Under the pieces are notes generated by a model that worked only from the letters and a program-made list of their open reading frames with translations, did no database searches and was not told the origin of the DNA. A DNA stretch of 19,657 bases from Lachnospiraceae bacterium (GTDB taxonomy: Bacteria; Bacillota; Clostridia; Lachnospirales; Lachnospiraceae). Shown here in pieces: positions 1 through 6,446 of the stretch (positions within the stretch are counted from its first letter, which is position 1; each line of letters begins with the position of its first letter). A program made the position numbers and the translations under genes. Location of the stretch: the NCBI GenBank assembly GCA_009774345.1, contig VSNR01000077.1, forward strand, positions 1 to 19,657, given 5' to 3'.

Positions 1-2
1 GT

Positions 3-36
3 ATCTATTAGCAATATCTATTATCCAATATCTGTT
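3..36. repeat. Short AT-rich imperfect tandem repeat
   Basis: Two and a half copies of a 13-14 bp unit are seen: ATCTATTAGCAAT (3-15), ATCTATTATCCAAT (16-29) and a partial ATCTGTT (30-36). They lie in the 106 bases past the stop of the isomerase gene, at the window edge. I see no gene, terminator hairpin or other feature in 1-106. The repeat may be no more than local low complexity. Confidence 0.4.
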
Positions 37-106
37 CTAATTTTTCTACAGATCCTTATGTCCGTATGTGTCAATTCCGTGCTGCCGCAGCTTCCTGTTC
101 ATAGAC

Positions 107-1591
107 TTATGCAAATGGATTCTCTGTCGGATACGGCAGGGACTTTGGCTGGTTGTAGTTTAAATCCTCAACTGGCACGCCGATATACTTGAATACCTCA
201 AACAATGCCTTTCCAAAGTGTCCAAACGCAACTGCTCCATGATGGGGATAGTTCTTCTCAATCAATACATGGCGGTAGAAGCGCTGCATCTCAGGGATTG
301 CGAACACGCCGATGCTTCCGAAGGACTTTGTCGCTACAGGAAGGACTTCGCCCTGCGCAATGTAAGCGCGTAGCTTGCAGTCTGCTGTAGACTGTAAGCG
401 GTAGAATGTGATATCGCCCGGAATAATATCGCCTTCGAGTGTGCCCTGTGTAACTTCCTCTGGCAGTGCCCTTGCCATAATCATCTGGTATTTCATGCTG
501 CAAAAGCTAAGCTTCTTGGTATTTGTATTTCCGCAGTGGAATCCCATAAATGTATCATTGTGTGTATAATTGAACTGATTCTTGATCGACTCATTGTACA
601 TATCCGCTGGCACCGTGTTGTTGATATCCAGAAGCGTCACTGCATCCTGACTCACACAGGTACCAATGAACTCACTCAGACAGCCATAAATATCAACCTC
701 GCAGGATACAGGAATCCCCATGCCTGTCAGACGGCTGTTTACATAGCAGGGAACAAAACCAAACTGTGTCTGGAATGCAGGCCAGCACTTTCCGGCAATC
801 GCTACATATTTGCGGTATCCTCTATGCGCCTCAACCCAGTCAAGCAGCGTCAGCTCATACTGTGCAAGTTTGGGAAGCACTTCAGGCTTCATATTGCCCT
901 CGCCAAGCTCTTCCTCCATCTCCTTCACCTTTGCCGGGATTCTCTCATCTCCCTCATGCTTCTTGAAGGCTTCAAACAGATCAAGCTCTGAGTTCTCCTC
1001 AATCTCAACGCCAATGTTGTAAAGCTGCTTAATCGGCGCATTGCACGCAAGGAAATTAAGGGGTCTTGGACCAAAGGAGATAATCTTTAAGTCTGAGAGT
1101 CCAACGACCGCCCTTGCAATCGGCAGAAACTCATGGAGCATATCCGCACATTCCTCTGCTGTCCCCACTGGATATTCAGGAATATATGCCTTGATATTAC
1201 GCAGCTTGAGATTGTAGCTTGCATTTAACATGCCGCAGTATGCGTCCCCGCGCCCGCCGACAAGGTTGGTCTGTGTCTCTTCCGCCGCCGCAATAAACAT
1301 CGCAGGTCCATCAAAATGCTTTGCGAGCAATGTCTCTGAAATCTCTGGACCAAAGTTGCCAAGATATACACAGAGTGCATTACAGCCAGCCTTCTTGATA
1401 TCCTCAAGCGCCTGTACCATATGAATCTCACTCTCCACAATGCAGACCGGACATTCATAGATCCCGTCCATGCCATACTTGTCCGCATATGCCTTGACCA
1501 GTGCCTTTCTCCTGTCTACAGACAAACTCTCTGGAAAACAGTCACGGCTCACTGCCACAATGCCTACTTTTACCTGTGGTAAATTGTTCAT
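107..1591 (-). CDS. L-fucose/L-arabinose isomerase family protein
   Basis: A 494-residue protein of the FucI/AraA fold, cytosolic aldose-ketose isomerases that use a divalent metal. The N-terminal part (about 8-165) is the Rossmann-like region of these enzymes. The C-terminal half holds the likely metal and catalytic residues: E298 in the CEVD motif, D322 in LDINN, H352 in FHCGN and the H450-H451 pair. These match the Glu/Asp/His arrangement of the family. The substrate cannot be read from sequence; many members annotated this way are not proven fucose or arabinose isomerases. The ATG at 1591 follows a clear GGAGG, so the start is secure. The gene diverges from a LacI-type regulator at 1976, which suggests inducible sugar control. 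No sugar kinase, aldolase or transporter is in view; partners could lie beyond the left edge. Confidence 0.85.
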   Translation of the reverse strand: MNNLPQVKVGIVAVSRDCFPESLSVDRRKALVKAYADKYGMDGIYECPVCIVESEIHMVQALEDIKKAGCNALCVYLGNFGPEISETLLAKHFDGPAMFIAAAEETQTNLVGGRGDAYCGMLNASYNLKLRNIKAYIPEYPVGTAEECADMLHEFLPIARAVVGLSDLKIISFGPRPLNFLACNAPIKQLYNIGVEIEENSELDLFEAFKKHEGDERIPAKVKEMEEELGEGNMKPEVLPKLAQYELTLLDWVEAHRGYRKYVAIAGKCWPAFQTQFGFVPCYVNSRLTGMGIPVSCEVDIYGCLSEFIGTCVSQDAVTLLDINNTVPADMYNESIKNQFNYTHNDTFMGFHCGNTNTKKLSFCSMKYQMIMARALPEEVTQGTLEGDIIPGDITFYRLQSTADCKLRAYIAQGEVLPVATKSFGSIGVFAIPEMQRFYRHVLIEKNYPHHGAVAFGHFGKALFEVFKYIGVPVEDLNYNQPKSLPYPTENPFA

Positions 1592-1785
1592 TTTAAAAAT
1601 CCTCCTTTATCTCATCACTGTCATGCCATATTTTGACTGTTTCAGCGTTTCTGAAAGCATCCATACACTGGCCAACCCACATTATTCTGAAAACAGTCCT
1701 GTTATCTGCCGTGTTTGTGCTCGTGCACGCACATCAACTATCTTCATGATAGTGGGTGTCACAATAAAAATCAAGCAAATCTTTG

Positions 1786-1813
1786 AATATATTTTATTTT
1801 CGTCAAAATACAA
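1786..1813 (-). promoter_or_regulatory. Candidate promoter of the isomerase gene
   Basis: Read on the minus strand: -35 TTGTAT (plus 1808-1813), 16-bp spacer, -10 TATATT (plus 1786-1791). Both boxes depart from consensus and the surroundings are very AT-rich, so the match could be chance. Confidence 0.35.
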
Positions 1814-1902
1814 TAAATACCCTTATTTTTTCTAGTAAAAATTCACAGTGCATTCCCCATCTAGTGTTTCCAGAGATTTCCCGTGCCCGGGCAACAATCC
1901 AC

Positions 1903-1931
1903 TTGCTTTTTCGTCATAAAAACGATATACT
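1903..1931 (+). promoter_or_regulatory. Promoter of the LacI-type regulator
   Basis: TTGCTT (1903-1908), a 17-bp spacer and TATACT (1926-1931) form a sigma-A type promoter about 50 bp before the start codon. Confidence 0.65.
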
Positions 1932-1944
1932 GATATTAGTATCA
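1931..1944. promoter_or_regulatory. Candidate operator over the regulator's -10/+1 region
   Basis: Inverted repeat TGATA-TTAG-TATCA starts on the last base of the -10 box and covers the expected transcription start. A repressor bound here would block the promoter, so autorepression by the downstream LacI-type protein is a reasonable inference. The same motif is not repeated in the isomerase half of the gap. Confidence 0.4.
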
Positions 1945-1975
1945 ACCTGCTATCTTTGTATCAATGGAGGACGCT

Positions 1976-2995
1976 ATGGCAACCATAAAAGATATTGCGG
2001 CACTTGCCGGAGTTTCCCGCGGAACTGTTGACCGGGTACTCAACAACCGGGGTTCTGTCAATCCCGCTACCGCCGAAAAAATTAACGAAATTGCAAAAGC
2101 ACTCGACTACAAACCAAACAAAGCCGGGCTGGCACTTGCCGCTCAAAAAAAGAAGCTGAAGCTAGGTGTCATTCTGTTCTCCACGGACAACCCTTTTTTT
2201 GCTGACGTGCTGCAAGGCGTCCATAAAAAGGCAGAGGACTTAGCCGGCTATAATTGTTCTGTTCTCGTGAAACAAATTCCAATCAATGTGGATGCCCAGT
2301 TAAGCGCCATTGATGAACTGCTGCGCGAGGAGGTAAATGGCATTGCCATCGCGCCGCAGAATGACGGGCGCATCCGCACGCGCATCAATGAATTGTCGAA
2401 GCAGGGAATCCCTGTCGTGACTTTCAATACGGACATTGAAAATTCTGCCCGCATTGCCTATGTCGGAAGCAACTACACCAAGAGTGGAAGGACCGCCGCC
2501 GGACTGCTGCGGCTGATGACGCACGGCGATGTTCTGATCGGAATTATCACTGGCTCCTCCGAAATCCTCTGCCACACAGAACGCATTGCAGGATTTACGG
2601 ATGCCTTAAAGCCTTGTCAGAAACACATGCAGATCGTGTCCATTGCAGAGACACAGGACGATGAGATTGAAAGTTATGAGCAGACCCTGCGCCTCTTAAA
2701 AGAGCATCCCAAGACCAACGCGCTGTTTTTTGCTGCCGGCGGCGTCTACGGCGGCTGCCGCGCCATCAGCTCGCTGGGACTTGCCGGAAAACTGTGCGTG
2801 ATTGCCTTCGACAAAGCAGACACAACAGAACAGTTTCTTCGGGATGGCGTGCTGTCTGCCGTCATCTGCCAGCAGCCGCGCACCCAAGGCCAGAAACCGC
2901 TAGACCTGCTCTTTCGCTACCTTACCTCCGGCGAACTCCCAGACAAAGAGTACCATTATACGGCGGTGGATATTCGTATATTAGAGAATATTTAA
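1976..2995 (+). CDS. LacI-type transcriptional regulator with periplasmic-binding-protein-like sensor domain
   Basis: A 339-residue DNA-binding regulator. Residues 3-50 are a LacI helix-turn-helix and hinge (KDIAALAGVSRGTVDRVLN), with GTVDRVL where many LacI proteins have TVSRVL. Residues 60-339 are a sugar-binding domain like those of ribose-type binding proteins (GVILFSTDNPFFADVLQGV, then GIAIAPQ, then PVVTFNTD). I chose the ATG at 1976: GGAGG at 1966-1970 sits 5 nt before it. An in-frame ATG at 1964 would bury that site inside the gene. Its divergent neighbour is a sugar isomerase family gene, so a sugar or sugar phosphate is the likely effector; which one is unknown. An inverted repeat over its promoter suggests autoregulation. 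Its stop lies 11 bp from the convergent stop at 3007, with no obvious terminator between. Confidence 0.9.
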   Translation: MATIKDIAALAGVSRGTVDRVLNNRGSVNPATAEKINEIAKALDYKPNKAGLALAAQKKKLKLGVILFSTDNPFFADVLQGVHKKAEDLAGYNCSVLVKQIPINVDAQLSAIDELLREEVNGIAIAPQNDGRIRTRINELSKQGIPVVTFNTDIENSARIAYVGSNYTKSGRTAAGLLRLMTHGDVLIGIITGSSEILCHTERIAGFTDALKPCQKHMQIVSIAETQDDEIESYEQTLRLLKEHPKTNALFFAAGGVYGGCRAISSLGLAGKLCVIAFDKADTTEQFLRDGVLSAVICQQPRTQGQKPLDLLFRYLTSGELPDKEYHYTAVDIRILENI

Positions 2996-3006
2996 GACCC
3001 GTTTGA

Positions 3007-3783
3007 CTACCGAAACTCCGTCATATTCGGCCGGAAGCGCAGTGGGAGCATATTCATCTGCAATTTGGGATTGATGCGTGACTCGATGGCAATGCTGTCA
3101 CAAAAACGCTTGAACAGCTCTTGGTATGCCGCCTCGGCTTCGGCGTACACGATGCTGTCCTCAGAAAGCGCTGCGCCCTGCATGAGATACCACTTCTTAT
3201 AGCTGGCATGCAGCCCAAATGTCTGCGTGTTCTCATCATAGATCACAAAATTATCCGCGGGCAGGCGGTCGGCAAAGTGCGGCATCAGAAATGGCAGGAC
3301 ATGATGCTTTGCGTTGATTTTTGCATAGAGTATACCGTTTTGCAGCTCTGCAAAGCGCGAAAACTGTTTGAGATGGCACAGCTCATTTTCAGATGCTCTC
3401 GCACACCGAAAGGCGCGCTGCACGCAATCCTCCTGCAAACGGTCTGTGATCTGTCTGTCGCGCAGCCTCAGGCCAAGAACGACCGTGTGATATACCGCAT
3501 CCGCCTTATCTTCAAAATCAGAGACCATTGCCATGCTGATTCTGTACCATGTGTCGTTTCCAAGCTGCCTTACAATGGTGTCTGTCACTTTTGCTGCCTT
3601 CTCATGATCTGTCTGTATCGGCTTATACTGCGTAAAAAATCGCTGCGTCACTGGCTCCTTCACCGCAAGATGAATGCTCTCATGGTGCTCTATCCCCATT
3701 TCTTTTTTATACTGGTAGGCCTCATAAATGCCTGAGAGAATCCCTTCCATGCTGTCCTCACAGATTAAAACATATTCTTCCAT
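3007..3783 (-). CDS. Probable DNA metabolism protein (DUF4130/TIGR03915 type), partner of the radical SAM protein
   Basis: A 258-residue protein with no signal peptide or membrane segment. It resembles the family, usually encoded beside a radical SAM DNA repair/modification protein, whose C-terminal part is the DUF4130 region (here roughly 90-250, with HVLPFLMPHFADRLPADNF and RFRPNMTEFR near the end). The family's biochemical role is unknown; in some bacteria it is reported fused to or beside a uracil-DNA-glycosylase-like domain, and I see no such domain here. The start codon overlaps the radical SAM stop by one base (TAATG) and is preceded by GGAGG, so the two are translationally coupled and probably act together. 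Recognition is from remembered family patterns, not a search. Confidence 0.8.
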   Translation of the reverse strand: MEEYVLICEDSMEGILSGIYEAYQYKKEMGIEHHESIHLAVKEPVTQRFFTQYKPIQTDHEKAAKVTDTIVRQLGNDTWYRISMAMVSDFEDKADAVYHTVVLGLRLRDRQITDRLQEDCVQRAFRCARASENELCHLKQFSRFAELQNGILYAKINAKHHVLPFLMPHFADRLPADNFVIYDENTQTFGLHASYKKWYLMQGAALSEDSIVYAEAEAAYQELFKRFCDSIAIESRINPKLQMNMLPLRFRPNMTEFR

Positions 3784-5162
3784 TAATTCGATCCTCCAAA
3801 CAACACTGCATTCTCCTGCGCGTCATCAAACAGCGACAGCTGTCTATAAGTCACACCATCCCTGTCAAACGGCAATTTCTCATGCTCCGCCAGCAGATTT
3901 CTTGTGATGTAGTCCTCCTCTAGTCTGGTGCGGTACATCATCTTTCCATTGCAGGTAATAAAATACAGCGCACGTTTCAGAACCACACCAATTTTTTTGA
4001 GATGGTCAAAATTCAGCGGCCCGCTCTTTCGCGCCTTACAAATGCGCTGGGCGCTCTTTACACCGATGCCGGGCACGCGCAGAAGCATCTGGTAATCTGC
4101 CCGGTTGATCTCCACTGGAAACTGCTCTAAGTGCTGCAATGCCCAGTCACATTTGGGGTCCAGCAGCACATTAAAATTCTGGTGCTTCTCATTCAGGAGC
4201 TCCTCTACCCGGAACTGATAAAACCGCAGCAGCCAATCCGCCTGATACAGCCTGTGCTCGCGCAGAAGCGGCGATGCAGTCTGGACAGAGGGCAGTGCCT
4301 GATCTTCATTCACTCCCACATAAGCGGAATAAAACACACGTTTGATGTCAAATTTGTCATACAATCCCTCTGCGACAGACATGATCTGATAGTCGCTCTC
4401 CGGCGTCGCACCGATAATCATCTGCGTGGACTGTCCCGCCGGGACAAACGCAGGTGCATTGCGGTACTGCACAAGCTCCTGTTTCCCCTGTGTGATGCCG
4501 TTCTGAATCTGGCGCATCGGTGCAAGAATGGTCTTTCTGTGCTTATTCGGTGCAAGTTTTTCAAGTCCCTCGGCTGTGGGAAGCTCTAAATTGACGCTCA
4601 TTCTGTCCGTCAAATACCCCGTCTGCTGAATCAGCACCGGGTCTGCGCCCGGGATTCCTTTGACATGCACATACCCCTGAAAGCGGTAAACTTTCCTGAG
4701 TTTGTACAATGTCTGATAGAGCAGCTCCATGGTGTAACTCGGATTATGGATAATGCCTGAGCTCAAAAACAACCCCTCAATATAATTTCTCCTGTAAAAA
4801 TTCATCGTCAGCTCACAGATCTCATCCGGCGTAAAAGTCGCCCGCGGCACATCATTGCTTCTGCGGTTAATACAGTATTTGCAGTCGTAAATACACTCGT
4901 TCGACATCAGTATTTTCAGCAGCGAAATACACCTGCCATCCGCCGAAAAACTGTGACAGATACCTGCTGCCACACAGTTTCCCATATCTCTGCCGTTCCC
5001 TTTCCTGTCAACGCCAGAGCTGGTGCACGCCACATCATACTTGGCGGCGTCTGTCAGCACGGAAAGCTTCTCCATGATCGTCTGCGCGGATGCGGTATGC
5101 AGGCTGACACTCGCCCCCAACTGTGCTCTGGCATCCACATATTCCTGATTCAATAAATCCAT
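3783..5162 (-). CDS. Putative DNA modification/repair radical SAM protein (TIGR03916 type)
   Basis: A 459-residue radical SAM enzyme. The cluster motif CIYDCKYC supplies C90, C94 and C97, which would hold the 4Fe-4S cluster that splits S-adenosylmethionine. Four more cysteines lie just upstream (C46, C63, C69, C78; within ACTSSG, GNC, GICHSFSADGRC), possibly for a second cluster. Residues 360-380 form a helix-hairpin-helix (RVPGIGVKSAQRI), a non-specific DNA-binding element, so the substrate is probably DNA. The reaction is not known. The ATG at 5162 follows a GGGG/AAAGAG stretch, a moderate ribosome binding site. It forms a two-gene unit with the downstream partner at 3783. Upstream lie a candidate promoter and a long inverted repeat. 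Confidence 0.88.
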   Translation of the reverse strand: MDLLNQEYVDARAQLGASVSLHTASAQTIMEKLSVLTDAAKYDVACTSSGVDRKGNGRDMGNCVAAGICHSFSADGRCISLLKILMSNECIYDCKYCINRRSNDVPRATFTPDEICELTMNFYRRNYIEGLFLSSGIIHNPSYTMELLYQTLYKLRKVYRFQGYVHVKGIPGADPVLIQQTGYLTDRMSVNLELPTAEGLEKLAPNKHRKTILAPMRQIQNGITQGKQELVQYRNAPAFVPAGQSTQMIIGATPESDYQIMSVAEGLYDKFDIKRVFYSAYVGVNEDQALPSVQTASPLLREHRLYQADWLLRFYQFRVEELLNEKHQNFNVLLDPKCDWALQHLEQFPVEINRADYQMLLRVPGIGVKSAQRICKARKSGPLNFDHLKKIGVVLKRALYFITCNGKMMYRTRLEEDYITRNLLAEHEKLPFDRDGVTYRQLSLFDDAQENAVLFGGSN

Positions 5163-5186
5163 CTCTTTATATCCCCGACTTTTGGA

Positions 5187-5214
5187 ATTGTAAAATGTGT
5201 GAAAAATAAAACAA
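5187..5214 (-). promoter_or_regulatory. Candidate promoter of the radical SAM operon
   Basis: On the minus strand TTGTTT (plus 5209-5214), a 16-bp spacer and TACAAT (plus 5187-5192) give a plausible sigma-A promoter about 20 bp before the start codon region. The -35 box lies inside the left arm of the long inverted repeat, so a protein bound to the repeat would cover the promoter. Confidence 0.45.
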
Positions 5215-5258
5215 ACATATTTTCCAAATTTATGTTTGTTTTATCTTATCACACATTT
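5193..5258. repeat. Long AT-rich inverted repeat upstream of the radical SAM operon
   Basis: The left arm (5193-5219) and right arm (5231-5258) pair in two blocks: AAATGTGTGA with TCACACATTT (10 bp) and ATAAAACAAACATA with TATGTTTGTTTTAT (14 bp). They are separated by a short asymmetric internal loop (AAA against CTTA) and an 11-nt central loop. In total 24 base pairs form. It sits between the end of the SUKH gene array and the radical SAM start. It has no GC-rich stem and no clean T tail, so it is a poor classical terminator. Operator, mRNA structure or remnant of a small mobile element are all open. Confidence 0.85.
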
Positions 5259-5274
5259 GTTCTAAATGCAATCC

Positions 5275-5322
5275 TTTTTATTCAGATTTCTATTCAAATT
5301 TCTATACAGATTTTTATTCAGT
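5275..5322. repeat. Four-copy 12-bp tandem repeat overlapping the SUKH gene stop
   Basis: Four consecutive 12-bp units: TTTTTATTCAGA, TTTCTATTCAAA, TTTCTATACAGA and TTTTTATTCAGT. The last unit covers the final codons and stop of the gene ending at 5314. Because 12 is a multiple of three, each unit carries an in-frame stop (TAA, TAG, TAG, TAA) when read on from that gene. Confidence 0.85.
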
Positions 5323-6051
5323 CTTTTTACAAATTACCAGTAATTTCCTGTCATTGCTGACCAGATACAACGCCCCTGCCTCCGCATCCATACAGACGCG
5401 GTAAAATGTACCCTCCACTCCATAAAGCGACGGATACTTCTTCATCCTTGAAAGTTCAATCTGCCGCTGTGCCAGCATATCTACACACATTGAATTGTCA
5501 AACGTCCAGTTCTCCTTCTCCAAGACTTTCTGCGCTGTCGGATAATTCATGCCTGAGAGCACATCGCAGACAATCCCGCCAAGAAACACAGACAATGTAT
5601 CTGTCAACACCCGCCAATCCTTGATCGAATTGGCTTCATTCCAACAATAAACAGGCGGGTCCTCCTTCTCAAGATCTTTCTCACAGATTCCATACGTCAG
5701 ACAGCCCACACCGTAATCACTGGCAATCTGCAAGTAATTTGGCATGTGCTCTCCCCACTGCTCCCGCGGAATCTTTGAGAACTGATAGTATTCATCCTCC
5801 TCATACTCCTCTGGGTTTTCCTCCCAGTACTCCTCATCATCTGCTATCCGCTCCTCGATATCTTCATAGAAAAAGTACGGTTCGCCCGTCCAGAGATCGG
5901 ACGTTTCAAACAATGGCTGGTCTGCTGCCAGACGCAGAAATTCATCCAGCAGTGCGGGCATCTGTACCTCCCACAACTCCCCTGCTGCCGGCTTGCTACA
6001 GCCAAGCATTCTGATCATATCAATTGCCGATGCATCATATTGAACTGCCAT
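5314..6051 (-). CDS. SUKH (SMI1/KNR4-like) family protein, function unknown
   Basis: A 245-residue cytosolic protein without signal peptide or membrane span. The pattern fits SMI1/KNR4-like folds: an N-terminal MPALLDEFLRLAADQPLF segment (31-48), YLQIASDYGVGCLTYGI (106-122), DPPVYCWN (131-138), then a hydrophobic LTDTLSVFLGGI helix (149-160). A very acidic stretch occupies about 63-88. SUKH proteins are best known as immunity proteins against secreted toxins, but stand-alone chromosomal copies are common and mostly uncharacterised; no toxin gene is seen nearby. GGAGG precedes the ATG at 6051. It lies 12 bp after the receiver gene and is probably the last gene of the kinase-receiver operon. 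Family assignment is by motif impression only. Confidence 0.65.
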   Translation of the reverse strand: MAVQYDASAIDMIRMLGCSKPAAGELWEVQMPALLDEFLRLAADQPLFETSDLWTGEPYFFYEDIEERIADDEEYWEENPEEYEEDEYYQFSKIPREQWGEHMPNYLQIASDYGVGCLTYGICEKDLEKEDPPVYCWNEANSIKDWRVLTDTLSVFLGGIVCDVLSGMNYPTAQKVLEKENWTFDNSMCVDMLAQRQIELSRMKKYPSLYGVEGTFYRVCMDAEAGALYLVSNDRKLLVICKKTE

Positions 6052-6063
6052 ATTTTATTCCTC

Positions 6064-6432
6064 CTATTTTTTCAGGGCGCGGTCTATCCGCTGATGCAGA
6101 TCCTCACCTTTGAACGGTTTGAGCACATAGTCGTATATTCCCAGCTTGGATGTCTCCACAACTGCTGTCTTGTCTTGTTTTGATGTGAGCATAATTACTG
6201 GAATATCCGTGCATCTGTCCATCTGGCGGATTTCTCTTAGTGTTTCGATGCCGTCCTTTTGTGCCATCTGGATATCTAAGAGTATCAGATCCGGCTTCTC
6301 GCGTTTTAGATATTGCAGGGCGCGGGCACCGGAATTGACCGGAATCACCTCATACGCCCTTTTCAATTCCTGCTCGATCGCCGCAAGGCTGATACTGTTG
6401 TCATCCACCGCCAATATTCGCATTTTTTCCAT
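6064..6432 (-). CDS. Stand-alone receiver-domain response regulator (CheY-like)
   Basis: A 122-residue single receiver domain. The acidic pair is D10-D11 (AVDDN), the phospho-acceptor D53 (LILLDIQM), the switch threonine T83 (VIMLTSK) and the invariant lysine K105 (YVLKPF). No output domain follows, so it must act by protein contact or as a phosphorelay intermediate. I start it at 6432: GGGGG (6442-6446) lies 9 nt before this ATG. The earlier ATG at 6453 has no such site in front of it and would overlap the kinase gene. The ribosome binding site is next to the kinase stop codon (6447-6449), so translation is coupled to the kinase. It is the probable partner of that kinase's HPt domain. Confidence 0.92.
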   Translation of the reverse strand: MEKMRILAVDDNSISLAAIEQELKRAYEVIPVNSGARALQYLKREKPDLILLDIQMAQKDGIETLREIRQMDRCTDIPVIMLTSKQDKTAVVETSKLGIYDYVLKPFKGEDLHQRIDRALKK

Positions 6433-6446
6433 TTTACATGTCCCCC

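Larger units (their letters stand above)
1592..1975. other. Divergent control region between isomerase and LacI regulator
   Basis: This 384-bp gap holds no credible gene. It carries a good plus-strand promoter for the regulator (1903-1931), a weaker minus-strand promoter for the isomerase (1786-1813) and several inverted repeats. TGATA/TATCA with a 4-bp spacer is at 1931-1944. ACTATC/GATAGT with a 5-bp spacer is at 1737-1753. TGTGC/GCACA with an 8-bp spacer is at 1716-1733. TTTCAG/CTGAAA with a 5-bp spacer is at 1640-1656. If the weak promoter is right, the isomerase mRNA has a leader of nearly 190 nt containing the last three. Their role as operators or RNA structures is inference. Confidence 0.5.

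Noticed and set aside
536..991. A 151-codon plus-strand open frame
   Set aside because: Antisense to the catalytic half of the isomerase, without ribosome binding site or domain.
2996..3006. Terminator between the convergent LacI and DUF4130 genes
   Set aside because: Only 11 bp separate the stops and no hairpin with a T run is present.
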